Of a stretch of 46,839 bases of DNA, positions 7,186 to 15,497 are shown piece after piece (within the stretch, counting starts at the first letter, position 1; each line of letters begins with the position of its first letter). This DNA comes from Lachnospiraceae bacterium (GTDB taxonomy: Bacteria; Bacillota; Clostridia; Lachnospirales; Lachnospiraceae). A model generated the notes under the pieces. The model had not been told where the DNA came from and did not search any database. It saw only the letters and a list, made by a program, of their open reading frames with translations. The translations under genes and the position numbers were made by a program. Location of the stretch: assembly GCA_022799755.1 (NCBI GenBank), contig JAAWOU010000023.1, positions 1 to 46,839 of the forward strand, written 5' to 3'.

Positions 7186-7792
7186 AATGGGTCCAGAGAT
7201 GCTCCTCTTTATCCGGCAGGCCATAGGCCTCTTTCCCCAGGGCGATGCTTTTCATCAGGAAAGCCATGTTCTTTGCCAGGGTGCGCATGGTCTGCAGCCC
7301 CTCCTCGTCCTGGGCCGCCTCCCCCGGCCCTCTGCCGTGGACGCTGTTCCAGTACTGGCTGGAGGCTACGGGCATGCCGCTGATGGTGAAGAATTTGTTC
7401 AGTTCGTCAAAGGTGGCGGAAAGCCCGCCCCTCCTGGCCGCCACCACGCTGGCGCCGACTTTCATGGTCTTGTCGAAATGGGTGCTGTAGAAGAGCCTGG
7501 TCAGGAAAGCCACCAGAGTGGCGTTGGCAGAGGCGTAGTATACAGGGCTTCCCACTACAAGGCCGTCGCATTCCTGGAATTTCGGGGCGACTTCATTTAC
7601 GATGTCATCGAACACGCATTTCCCCAGATCCCCGCATCTGCCGCAGGCGATGCAGCTCCGGATGTCTTTCATGCCGATTTGTATGGTCTCCGTCTCGATG
7701 CCCTCTGCGGCAAAGGTCTTCTCCATCTCCTGCAGGGCGATGGAAGTGTTGCCCTTTGGACGGGGGCTTCCGTTGATCAGTAAGACTTTCAT
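7175..7792 (-). CDS. Iron-sulfur flavoprotein-type NAD(P)H-dependent FMN reductase
   Basis: The 205-aa protein has a flavodoxin-like fold: MKVLLINGSPRPKGNT at the N-terminus for FMN phosphate binding, and VVGSPVYYASANATL in the middle. A compact cysteine cluster C-x2-C-x2-C-x5-C (CIACGRCGDLGKC, about residue 47) matches the iron-sulfur-flavoprotein arrangement, so a 4Fe-4S cluster next to FMN is likely. It probably transfers electrons to quinones, oxygen species or other acceptors in the cytoplasm. The start at 7792 is chosen for the AGGAGGTAACATC ribosome site; an upstream in-frame extension is unlikely. Confidence 0.8.
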   Translation of the reverse strand: MKVLLINGSPRPKGNTSIALQEMEKTFAAEGIETETIQIGMKDIRSCIACGRCGDLGKCVFDDIVNEVAPKFQECDGLVVGSPVYYASANATLVAFLTRLFYSTHFDKTMKVGASVVAARRGGLSATFDELNKFFTISGMPVASSQYWNSVHGRGPGEAAQDEEGLQTMRTLAKNMAFLMKSIALGKEAYGLPDKEEHLWTHFIR

Positions 7793-7884
7793 GATGTTAC
7801 CTCCTATTCTCATGATGCAATTATGTGCGCATTGCGGTTTTACGCTGCCGGTCAATAGTAAACACTCCGACTCACCGCGCAGAC

Positions 7885-9315
7885 CTACAGATCATAATAT
7901 CTCTGAAACTCCGCCGGATGGGGAATCTGCTCCATCTGGCGCAACTCCTCCCGCTTTCTGGCCACCCAGATATCAATCAGCCTCTGGGGGAACACGCCGC
8001 CCTTTGTGAGATACCCATGGTCAGCCTCCAGGGCATCCAGCGCCTCTCCCAGAGATTTGGGCAGGCCCTGGATTTTTTTCTGTTCCTCCGCGGAGAGGGT
8101 ATAGAGGTTAAAGTCGTAAGGTCCCCAGCCGTTTGCCGCCGGGTCGATCTTGTTCTCGATTCCGTCTAAGCCGGCCATGAGGATGGCCGCATAGGCGTAA
8201 TAGGGATTGGCCGTGGCATCCGGATTGCGCAGCTCGAAGCGCTTGGTCTCCGGGGACTTGGCGTAGGCCGGAATCCGGATCACAGCGCTGCGGTTGGAGG
8301 TGGCGTAGCCTACGGTTACCGGAGCCTCGAAGCCCGGCACCAGGCGCTTGAAAGAGTTGGTGGAGGGATTGGTGAAAGCGCACAGTGAGGCAATGTGCTT
8401 CAGCAGCCCGCCGATGAAATAATGGGCCGTCCGGCTTAAAGACGAATATCCCTCCTCATCGTAGAACAGGGGCAATCCGTTCTTGAACAGCAGCATATGT
8501 ACATGCATGCCGCTGCCGGCCTCCTGGTAAATGGGCTTGGGGAGGAATGTGGCGGTCTTGCCCTCCTGGGCTGCCAGGTTCTTAATAATGTATTTGATGA
8601 TCATGGTATTGTCTGCCATGGAGGGCATATCGTCCAGCTCCACCTCAATTTCCATCTGGCCCGGACCGCCCACCTCGTGGTGGTGGTATTTTACCCGGAT
8701 GCCCCAGTCTTCCATCATCATGCACATGCGGCTGCGCAGGTCATAGCCCACGTCTTGAGGGGCCGAGATATGATAGCCGCCCTTGTGGGATACCTCGTAG
8801 CCGTTGTTGCCCGGGGTGTCCAGGCTGTGGTTCCAGTCCGCCTGCCTGGTATCGATGCGATAGCCGCACTGCCTGGGCGTCACCTGGAAGCGGGCGCTGT
8901 CAAAGAGATAGAACTCGAACTCGGGTCCGATCACCATGCGGTCGGCGATACCGCTTTCTTTCATGTATTCCACGGCGCGGAGACTTACGTTCTTGGGATA
9001 CTGGTCGAAAGGCTTGTTCTCTCCTTTGCCGATGGTGCATACATTGCCGCACATGGTTATAGTGGGCACGGATGCAAAGGGATCCACATAGGCGGTAGAG
9101 GGATCCGGCAGGAACACCATATCGCTTTTCTCAATGGGCGCATAGCCGTAATTGGAGCCGTCGAAGCCGATGCCGTAGGTAAAGGTATCCTCCCCGAACC
9201 GCTCCACCGGGATGGTGATGTGGCGCCAGCGGCCGTCGATGTCCGTCATCTTGAAATCGATCATGCGGATCTGCTTTTCCTGGCAGAGATTTCTGATTTC
9301 CGTAATTTTGTCCAT
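7885..9315 (-). CDS. glnA: Glutamine synthetase
   Basis: The 476-aa glutamine synthetase makes glutamine from glutamate, ammonia and ATP in the cytoplasm. Visible landmarks are the beta-grasp N-domain with GFDGSNYGYAPIEKSDM, the metal-binding GPEFEFYLF, GSGMHVH, the glutamate/ammonium loop NPSTNSFKRLVPGFEAPV, and the C-terminal FELRNPDATANPYYAYAAIL. The start at 9315 has AAGGAG nine bases upstream, and an extension to 9366 has no support. The region upstream carries a dispersed repeat and a 13-bp palindrome. An internal piece of this gene is duplicated at 5406-5550. Confidence 0.95.
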   Translation of the reverse strand: MDKITEIRNLCQEKQIRMIDFKMTDIDGRWRHITIPVERFGEDTFTYGIGFDGSNYGYAPIEKSDMVFLPDPSTAYVDPFASVPTITMCGNVCTIGKGENKPFDQYPKNVSLRAVEYMKESGIADRMVIGPEFEFYLFDSARFQVTPRQCGYRIDTRQADWNHSLDTPGNNGYEVSHKGGYHISAPQDVGYDLRSRMCMMMEDWGIRVKYHHHEVGGPGQMEIEVELDDMPSMADNTMIIKYIIKNLAAQEGKTATFLPKPIYQEAGSGMHVHMLLFKNGLPLFYDEEGYSSLSRTAHYFIGGLLKHIASLCAFTNPSTNSFKRLVPGFEAPVTVGYATSNRSAVIRIPAYAKSPETKRFELRNPDATANPYYAYAAILMAGLDGIENKIDPAANGWGPYDFNLYTLSAEEQKKIQGLPKSLGEALDALEADHGYLTKGGVFPQRLIDIWVARKREELRQMEQIPHPAEFQRYYDL

Positions 9316-9341
9316 GATTGCTACTCCTTTTCCGTCATATT

Positions 9342-9381
9342 TTGATTCCCGCGGGCAATGGGTCAAGCGGATGCCGCGAGG
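9342..9381 (+). repeat. Interspersed repeat family 2, short copy in the glnA leader
   Basis: GATTCCCGCGGGCAATG, then AAGCGGATGCCGCGAGG, matches the copy at 3590-3735 but lacks the internal hairpin insert. It lies between glnA and the upstream palindrome, so it would be in the glnA 5' leader if the promoter is further upstream. Confidence 0.6.
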
Positions 9382-9387
9382 TTGTTG

Positions 9388-9400
9388 ATTGTATTACAAT
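9388..9400. promoter_or_regulatory. 13-bp palindrome upstream of glnA
   Basis: ATTGTATTACAAT is a perfect inverted repeat around one base. It could be an operator for glnA, but it does not match the GlnR/TnrA consensus and no clear promoter could be placed. Confidence 0.3.
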
Positions 9401-9482
9401 GTTTTCCCGGGCCAGTCTCGAAATGAATCGGACAACGCGCGGGGTTGGCCGACTTTCTGCTGCCCAGAGCCCTATTGTGATC

Positions 9483-10364
9483 TCAGGCGATTTCAATAGT
9501 ATAGGAAGCCTCCCAGATTTCGCCGGGGGCGATGCGATTCCCCCATTTGCGCTCTTCCAGTGTTCCTGTGAAATCCTCGCTGTCGCATCTGCCGTACCAG
9601 GGCTCTATGCACACGAAAGGCGTGGCCGGGTCGCCGGCGGGGGACCATACGCCGAACAGGGGGGCGTCCATGGTAACCTTGACATAGCTGCTCTTATCCG
9701 GCCTGCACAGAGACACGGTATCCGTCTGGCTGTCCTCGATGACCAAAGCATCATGGTCAAACAGATGATCCCCCAGAGGCAGTATGCCGTCCTCCAGTAC
9801 ATAGGATTCCCTGCCGTCCAGGGCCAGGCCGTTTTTGCTGATTTTGGTGCTGACTACCTGGTCCACATTGCCGAAATCCAGGAAATAGGCGCTGCGCGCT
9901 GTGTCCTTGTCAATGGGGCAGTTAAAAGCGGGATGTCCGCCGATGGAAAAAGGCAGAATCTCCCGGCCGGGATTCTCTACCTGCCACAGGACGCAGACCC
10001 TGCAGCCCTCGATCCGGTAGCCCAGCTTCAGGAAGAAGTCGTAAGGATACTTCTCCAGCGTCTTCTGGCTGGAGTGGAGTCCGAACCAAATCTCGGTTTC
10101 CGTCCGGGAGAGCAGCTCAAATTCCATGTCCCTGGCAAAGCCGTGCTGGGTCATGGTGTAAGTCTGTCCCTTGGTACGGTATTTCTTGTCTTTTGCGCTT
10201 CCCACGAAAGGGAACAGGATGGGGGAGGTCCGGTTCCAGTATCTGGCATCTGCGCACCACATGTACTCTGTGCCCGTATCCAGCTTCCTTAGGGATTTTA
10301 ACTCGGCCCCCAGACTTTCCACCCCAATGGCGATTTCACTGTTTTTCAATTCGTAGACTGACAT
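9483..10364 (-). CDS. Aldose 1-epimerase family protein (LacX-like)
   Basis: This 293-aa member of the galactose-mutarotase superfamily interconverts sugar anomers or binds a hexose derivative. It is of the LacX-like short type. Visible features are NRTSPILFPFVGSAKD, the histidine motif QHGFARDMEF, GGHPAFNCP and the C-terminal acidic motif CIEPWYGRCD, consistent with the catalytic His and Glu of mutarotases. AAAAAGGAGG precedes the ATG. A promoter lies at 10398-10427 on the minus strand. The exact sugar is not known. Confidence 0.85.
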   Translation of the reverse strand: MSVYELKNSEIAIGVESLGAELKSLRKLDTGTEYMWCADARYWNRTSPILFPFVGSAKDKKYRTKGQTYTMTQHGFARDMEFELLSRTETEIWFGLHSSQKTLEKYPYDFFLKLGYRIEGCRVCVLWQVENPGREILPFSIGGHPAFNCPIDKDTARSAYFLDFGNVDQVVSTKISKNGLALDGRESYVLEDGILPLGDHLFDHDALVIEDSQTDTVSLCRPDKSSYVKVTMDAPLFGVWSPAGDPATPFVCIEPWYGRCDSEDFTGTLEERKWGNRIAPGEIWEASYTIEIA

Positions 10365-10397
10365 GATAGCCTCCTTTTTCGATCGTTATGTACTAAT

Positions 10398-10427
10398 ATC
10401 ATATGCCATCAGGTCGGGGGCTGTCAA
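10398..10427 (-). promoter_or_regulatory. Promoter of the aldose 1-epimerase-like gene
   Basis: On the minus strand TTGACA (10427-10422) and TATGAT (10403-10398) are spaced 18 bp apart, about 30 bp before the start codon. Confidence 0.65.
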
Positions 10428-10524
10428 GGACTGGAAGTTACCGCTGTGTTAAATATCCTCTTATCGGAAAATCAGGAGCAGCTAAAGCCCGGCTGGTGCC
10501 GATCCATTTCCTCTAAATAAGATG

Positions 10525-10553
10525 TGGAATTACATGTAATTGCATGGTATACT
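10525..10553 (+). promoter_or_regulatory. Promoter with an overlapping 14-bp palindromic operator
   Basis: TATACT (10548-10553) with TGG in front is a good extended -10; TGGAAT 17 bp upstream is a weak -35. A perfect palindrome AATTACATGTAATT (10528-10541) occupies the -35/spacer region, a typical repressor position. Confidence 0.5.
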
Positions 10554-10602
10554 GTTAATGCTGTTGTAAGAGGCAAATTGGGAATTTGTAGGGAGGAAGT
10601 AT

Positions 10603-11454
10603 ATGGATTATCTGATAAAATCAGAAAGTGCAGTATTGGGATTTTGCATACAAGAATATTACATTGATTTCCTGTGCAAAAAAATGCTCTATAAAATCAA
10701 CAAAGAGTCCGGAAAAATCGTTTGCAAAAAAGAAATATTTGATAAAGAGGGCTCGGCGAGAATTATCATTGCCGATGAGAACCGGATTTATATAAGCGAT
10801 TTTTGTACCCTATATGTTTTGGGCAGAGAAGACTATGAGATAATTGGGAAATGGAAAATAGGAGAAGATTTAAGCACGGATATTTGCGGAATGACCGTAG
10901 ATGAAAAGAGGATATATTGTTCTATTCGAAACGGAAAGATTATAGCTGTTGACAAAAGCTCTTTTGACAAACATGAGTATGTTATTTCCGGCGCCAGTAT
11001 GTGGAGTTTAAAAATATTTGATCACTATTTATTGTGCGGAACAGTAGATGGACAATTACTGTTATTGGACAGGGATACGATGCTGAGCGAGAAAAAGCTG
11101 GACTTAAGCAAGCAAAATATCAGGAGTTTGTATGTAAATGGTACAACATTATATGCGGCCTGCCAGGATAAAAAACTGTTTAAGATTGACTTGCAGAAAT
11201 TTGAAATTGATAAATTGCAAAAAAATGTGCATAAGAAAATGTTTGATTGTGTTGGATTATACAATGATATGTTAGTGACGGTTTCCTATCCTTGCAGTGA
11301 AATTACTTTATGGGATATGAATACATTGGAAAAAAGAAAAGAAATAAAAACGCCATTAAGCCTTAGTGGTAATGCCTATATTGAAAGGGATAAATTGTAT
11401 ATAACTTCTCGAAATATTTATGGGATCGGTATTATTTCTTTCAATGAATTTTGA
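10603..11454 (+). CDS. Beta-propeller repeat protein of unknown function
   Basis: This 283-aa protein has no signal peptide or membrane segment. About six or seven repeats end in strand-like patterns: ENRIYISDFCTLYVLGRED, EKRIYCSIRNGKIIAVD, HYLLCGTVDGQLLLLD, TTLYAACQDKKLFKID, MLVTVSYPCSEITLWD, KLYITSRNIYGIGIISF. This is a WD40/PQQ-like propeller, likely a cytoplasmic binding scaffold. GGGAGGAAG precedes the ATG. The gene is much more AT-rich than both neighbours, which suggests transfer. It stands alone behind a palindrome-overlapped promoter. Confidence 0.65.
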   Translation: MDYLIKSESAVLGFCIQEYYIDFLCKKMLYKINKESGKIVCKKEIFDKEGSARIIIADENRIYISDFCTLYVLGREDYEIIGKWKIGEDLSTDICGMTVDEKRIYCSIRNGKIIAVDKSSFDKHEYVISGASMWSLKIFDHYLLCGTVDGQLLLLDRDTMLSEKKLDLSKQNIRSLYVNGTTLYAACQDKKLFKIDLQKFEIDKLQKNVHKKMFDCVGLYNDMLVTVSYPCSEITLWDMNTLEKRKEIKTPLSLSGNAYIERDKLYITSRNIYGIGIISFNEF

Positions 11455-12086
11455 ATTTAGGATTACTTCTATTTTTTAGGTTTCTTTTTGTGTTTCATAT
11501 AAATACAAAGGAATCCTATGCCGCTTACAAAAGACAGCTAGATGCTACACAGGATAAGAACTTGGGAGTCGCCTCGGCTTGGACCGTTGCTGTTATTGCA
11601 AAGCAAATACTTGCCGATCACCTCTTAATTTCCAATTTATCTTCATCAGCAAACAATATTTCCTTGTCTATTTCAAGGTACAGAATGAAATATGAGTGTC
11701 AAATATGAGTGCCGGCCAGTGAATATTTAGAAGAAGCGAGCTTCCCGGAATTGCTTTCGGGAAGCTTGAATTTTGCTATTTTTGAAGCCTGGCGGGAATC
11801 TTGACAAAGATCGGTCGGCAGGTTGATAATGCAGATTACGTCCATAGAGAGGAGTTTTTGCCCTGAAGCAGGAATAGGGATAACAGGAAGAGATACAAGG
11901 GAACAGCTGGTGCAGTTGAAGCCGGCATGTGAACTGGCAAAGCTGGCACGGCAACAAAGAACTTGACAAAGCCGTGTGGATTGATAGAATTTGAGAACAG
12001 GAGTATTTTGTGCTGATATATCATTAAGAACTGATACTGTCAGCTGCATATAGGGAAGCGAGAATAAAAGGATAGCAGGAGGGTGG
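11455..12086 (+). other. Gene-poor interval with decayed coding sequence
   Basis: No intact gene is supported in this 632-bp stretch. Forward-strand open segments with protein-like composition (near 11510-11700 and 11708-11965) are broken by stops. The second reads about as SFPELLSGSLNFAIFEAWRE up to a TGA, then VGRLIMQITSIERSFCPEAG onwards. They look like relics of transferred genes. Two promoter-like sequences lie in the second half. Confidence 0.4.
11964..11991 (+). promoter_or_regulatory. Promoter candidates upstream of the GH5 lipoprotein gene
   Basis: TTGACA (11964-11969) and TAGAAT (11986-11991) are 16 bp apart, roughly 95 bp before the GH5 start. A second candidate, TTGACA (11801-11806) with GATAAT (11825-11830), has an 18-bp spacer. 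Confidence 0.5.
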
Positions 12087-14015
12087 ATGGCTATGAGAAA
12101 GATGATCATATGCTGCAGTGTGCTTTTGATCGGGATATTCTGTGCCGCAGGCTGCGGCCGGGCGCAGGCCCCGGCGGGCGGGGTAAGCCAGGTGCATGAT
12201 AGCGGGACTGAGGAGCAGGGAGAGTCCGGAGCAGGAATCGGAGATGCGGGAACGGAAGCCGGAGAGGCAGAGAGGGAAGAGGCCAAAACCGGAGCAGGTG
12301 GAACAAAAAACGGAGAGCCGGGAGCCGGCACCGGGACCGCAGGAGCCGAAAGAGCAGGGATGGGAGCGGGCAGCGGGGAAGCCGGGTCCAGAGAGCCCGG
12401 AGCCGTAAGCCAGACCGCCGGAGCCGAAAGCGGAGAGCCGGGAGCCGGAAGCGGGGAAGCCGGGGCCAGAGAGCCCGGAGCCGGAAGCCAGACCGCCGGA
12501 GCAGAAAAAGGAAAAACAGAATCCGTAAGCGGGAACGCGGAAACGGAAGCGGGAGAGGCAGAAGCCGGAACCGCAGGGGCAATGACCGGGGAAGCCGTAT
12601 CCGGCGGCAATGGGACACAGAGACAGGATGCCGCAGGAACGCTGTGCCCCCTGTCCGTATCCGGCGCCGGGCTTACGGACAGTGACGGCAATCCCGTCCA
12701 GCTAAAGGGAATCAGCACCCACGGCCTGGCCTGGTTTCCGCAGTATGTAAATGCAGAGTGCTTCCGGCAGCTAAGAGAGGAGTGGGGGATGGACGTAGTC
12801 CGCCTGGCCATGTATACCGGAGAAAGCGGCGGATACTGCACGGGCGGCAACCAGGAGGATTTAAAGGCCCTGGTCAAAAACGGTGTGGAGTACGCCACGG
12901 ACTGCGGGCTCTATGTGATCATTGACTGGCACATCCTGTCAGACGGAAATCCCAATACCTATCTGGAGGCGGCAAAGGAATTTTTCCGGGAAATGTCGGA
13001 GGAGTACGCTGACTATGAAAATGTCATCTATGAAATCTGCAACGAGCCCAACGGAGGCGTCTCCTGGGCCGAAATAAAGTCCTATGCGGAACAAGTCATA
13101 GCCGTCATCCGGGAGCAGGACGCGGACGGCATTGTCCTGGTGGGCACGCCCAACTGGTCCCAGTATGTGGACCAGGCGGCAGTAGACCCCATTACGGGGT
13201 ATGAGAATATCATGTACACCCTGCATTTCTATGCGGCCACCCACAGGGATTCCCTGCGGGACACTATGGGGAAAGCGGTTGACGCAGGTCTGCCTGTATT
13301 TGTGTCGGAATACGGCATCTGCGACGCCAGCGGCAACGGCGGCATCGACAAGGGCCAGGCGGACAAGTGGGTGGAGGTCATGGACGAGTACGGCATAAGC
13401 TATGTGGCGTGGAATCTGTCCAACAAAGCGGAGACCTCCGCGATCCTGAAAAGCAGCTGCAGCAAGACCAGCGGATTTACCGAAGAGGATCTGAGCGATT
13501 CCGGGAAGTGGCTGCTGGAGATGCTAGGGAGCCCGGAGGAGGGGAATGCGGGCGGCCATGGAGGAACTGCGGGAGCTGTGAGAGATGCAGAAGAGGCAGG
13601 AGATGTGGGAGCTGCAGGAGAAACGGGAGAAAACGCTCCCGCCGGCAATCTGGATTCAGCCGGAAATGAAAGCGCGCAGAATCCCCCGAAGATGCCTGCC
13701 GGCGCCGAACCCAGGGGTGAAAGCCCGGAATCGGACCAGCTGAATGTGCAGACAAAGCTTGTAAATTCCTGGGAACAGAATCAGGAAAACTACTATCAAT
13801 ATGAAGCGACCGTAACCAATTTAGGTGATACGGTTTTAGACGGCTGGGAAATTACCCTAACCTTTGAGGGCGATATCGCGCTGCAAGACGGCTGGAATGG
13901 GAACTACCGGGCAGAGAGAAATGTCCTGACGATATCCCATATGGACTATAATGGCCGTCTCGAAGCCGGAGGCGCCGCGGAGAACATTGGATTTATCATA
14001 AAAATATCTCCCTGA
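12087..14015 (+). CDS. GH5 endoglucanase/mannanase-like lipoprotein with a C-terminal cellulose-binding-like domain
   Basis: This 642-aa surface lipoprotein probably cleaves beta-1,4-glucan or mannan outside the cell. The lipobox CAAGC puts the lipidated Cys at residue 23. Residues 27-185 are a low-complexity Gly/Ala/Glu linker with internal duplications (EPGAGSGEAGAREPG type). The GH5 domain (about 190-500) shows the acid/base Glu320 in ICNEPNGG and the nucleophile Glu408 in FVSEYGIC. After a second linker, residues 552-642 resemble a CBM2-type beta-sandwich (SWEQNQENYYQYEATVTN, DGWEITLTF). AGGAGG favours ATG 12093 (ten-base spacer) over 12087. Subfamily GH5_2 is an inference. Confidence 0.88.
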   Translation: MAMRKMIICCSVLLIGIFCAAGCGRAQAPAGGVSQVHDSGTEEQGESGAGIGDAGTEAGEAEREEAKTGAGGTKNGEPGAGTGTAGAERAGMGAGSGEAGSREPGAVSQTAGAESGEPGAGSGEAGAREPGAGSQTAGAEKGKTESVSGNAETEAGEAEAGTAGAMTGEAVSGGNGTQRQDAAGTLCPLSVSGAGLTDSDGNPVQLKGISTHGLAWFPQYVNAECFRQLREEWGMDVVRLAMYTGESGGYCTGGNQEDLKALVKNGVEYATDCGLYVIIDWHILSDGNPNTYLEAAKEFFREMSEEYADYENVIYEICNEPNGGVSWAEIKSYAEQVIAVIREQDADGIVLVGTPNWSQYVDQAAVDPITGYENIMYTLHFYAATHRDSLRDTMGKAVDAGLPVFVSEYGICDASGNGGIDKGQADKWVEVMDEYGISYVAWNLSNKAETSAILKSSCSKTSGFTEEDLSDSGKWLLEMLGSPEEGNAGGHGGTAGAVRDAEEAGDVGAAGETGENAPAGNLDSAGNESAQNPPKMPAGAEPRGESPESDQLNVQTKLVNSWEQNQENYYQYEATVTNLGDTVLDGWEITLTFEGDIALQDGWNGNYRAERNVLTISHMDYNGRLEAGGAAENIGFIIKISP

Positions 14016-14044
14016 AAATTCCACAGTAAAATTGAGATTTCCTA

Positions 14045-14073
14045 TTGACATACAACTGATTATGGTGTATATA
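14045..14073 (+). promoter_or_regulatory. Promoter of the GntR/ABC operon
   Basis: TTGACA (14045-14050) and TATATA (14068-14073) have a 17-bp spacer. The AT-rich repeat TGTATATATAACATATA over the -10 region may be the operator for the GntR-type product of the first gene, by analogy with YtrA-type autoregulation. Confidence 0.65.
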
Positions 14074-14098
14074 TAACATATAAACAGTAGAGAGGTTG

Positions 14099-14491
14099 AT
14101 GCCATTGAAACTTTTACAGAATTCAGGAGTCCCGATCTACCAGCAGATCGCGGAGCAGCTGAGGGCGGATATCCTGGCGGGTAAGTTAAAGGAGGGAGAA
14201 TATCTCCCTTCCATCCGGGGATTGGCCAAGGATCTGCGGATCAGCGTCATCACCACCATGAAAGCCTATGAGCAGCTGGAGGCGGAGGGGCTTGTGACGG
14301 CAGCCCAGGGAAAGGGCTTCTATGTCAATGCCCAGGACAGCGAGATGCTAAGGGAGCAGCACCTGCGCAAAGTGGAGGAGGCTCTGTCGGAGGCAATCCG
14401 CGCGGCGGAGATAGCCGGGATGACGGGGAAAGAGCTCCAGGAGATTCTCCGCACCCTGCTGGACATGCGGGAAGAAAAGGAAATCGGATAG
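14099..14491 (+). CDS. GntR family (YtrA-type) transcriptional regulator
   Basis: The 130-aa protein has a winged helix (about 10-75: PIYQQIAEQLRADILAGKL, LPSIRGLAKDLRIS, TMKAYEQLEAEGLV, GKGFYV) and a short C-terminal helical dimerisation tail. This is the YtrA subfamily, which commonly represses the ABC transporter genes next to it. It is the first gene of a four-gene operon. ATG 14099 is preceded by AGAGG; a TTG at 14096 is less likely. The ligand is unknown; envelope-active compounds are the usual inducers in this subfamily. Confidence 0.85.
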   Translation: MPLKLLQNSGVPIYQQIAEQLRADILAGKLKEGEYLPSIRGLAKDLRISVITTMKAYEQLEAEGLVTAAQGKGFYVNAQDSEMLREQHLRKVEEALSEAIRAAEIAGMTGKELQEILRTLLDMREEKEIG

Positions 14492-14515
14492 CGGAACGAG
14501 GAGGAAGAGGATGAT

Positions 14516-15490
14516 ATGACCAAAATGGACGTAAAAACAATTGAAAGAAATCAAATTAACGATATTGGCAGCGGGCAGGAGCAGAGGGCGCGGATACAGG
14601 AAAATGTGCTGCAGGCCCGGAATCTCCGGAAAAGCTTCAAGGGATTTCAGCTTTCCGTCCCCAGGCTGGAGCTGCCCAAAGGCTTTGCCACCGCCCTCAT
14701 CGGCGAAAACGGAGCCGGCAAGACCACGCTGCTCAACATCCTGACCGGCATCCGCCTGGATTATAAGGGAGAGATCTCCTACTTTGGCTGCCCAGAGAAG
14801 AAGATTGACGCCCAGGTGCAGGAGCAGATAGGCTATACAGGCCCGGGCAGCTATTTTCTCCCCCAGTGGACCATCAGGCAGGTGGAGGAGATCAGCGGAC
14901 TTCTCTTTGCCAATTTCCATAGGGACAGATACCGGGCGCTGTGCGAGGAACTGGGCATCGGCGGAAACGGCATGGATGCGACAAAGCAGGTCAAGAGCCT
15001 TTCCGACGGCAACCGAATGAAACTCATGCTGGCCGCGGTTCTGGCCAGAGACACGAAGCTGCTGATCCTGGACGAGCCTGCATCCCCCTTGGATCCCCTG
15101 ATGCGGGACCGGCTCTGCGATCTGATACGGGACTATCTGGACCAGGGCGGCGGGGAGAATTCGGTATTTTTCTCCACCCACAATATATCCGATATGGAAA
15201 GTGTCACGGATTATGCGATTATTCTGGAGAATGGCAGTATTGTGGAAGAGGGATTTGTGGAGGAGCTGAAAGAGAAGTATATTTGCGTAAAGGGGGAGGC
15301 GGCGGACGCCGGAAAGGCTGGTGAAGCTATGTTCTCCATGCACAGGAGCACCTATGGGTTCGAGGGAATCTGTCTGTCCCGGAATCTGGACCGGCTGGCC
15401 GGCATGGATATCACCCTGGAGACGCCCACCCTGTCCCAGATCAGCGTGGCCGTGATGAAAGCCAACACAAGTCTCGGAAAGAGGGCATAG
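14516..15490 (+). CDS. ABC transporter ATP-binding protein
   Basis: This 324-aa ATPase is encoded directly after the GntR regulator. Walker A is GENGAGKT (about 63-70), followed by the signature region SLSDGNRMKL, Walker B LLILDEPASPLD and the switch FFSTHNISD. The signature is a divergent LSDGN rather than LSGGQ, common in YtrB-like exporters. An extra N-terminal segment of about 30 residues precedes the domain, and a C-terminal extension of about 80 residues follows it. GAGGAGGAAGAGG is just upstream. It powers the two membrane subunits that follow. Confidence 0.85.
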   Translation: MTKMDVKTIERNQINDIGSGQEQRARIQENVLQARNLRKSFKGFQLSVPRLELPKGFATALIGENGAGKTTLLNILTGIRLDYKGEISYFGCPEKKIDAQVQEQIGYTGPGSYFLPQWTIRQVEEISGLLFANFHRDRYRALCEELGIGGNGMDATKQVKSLSDGNRMKLMLAAVLARDTKLLILDEPASPLDPLMRDRLCDLIRDYLDQGGGENSVFFSTHNISDMESVTDYAIILENGSIVEEGFVEELKEKYICVKGEAADAGKAGEAMFSMHRSTYGFEGICLSRNLDRLAGMDITLETPTLSQISVAVMKANTSLGKRA

Positions 15491-15497
15491 GTGCGGT

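Noticed and set aside
8497..9345. Plus-strand open frame opposite glnA
   Set aside because: It is antisense to a clear glutamine synthetase gene; His/Val/Ala-rich shadow.
11451..11708. 85-aa gene starting at TTG after the beta-propeller gene
   Set aside because: It starts inside the previous stop region without a ribosome site and has no recognised family; treated as decayed sequence.
11699..12898. Long minus-strand open frame opposite the GH5 gene (399 codons)
   Set aside because: It is a shadow of the low-complexity Gly/Glu linker on the plus strand; composition is Pro/Ala/Ser without domain features, and the plus-strand gene has clear GH5 motifs.
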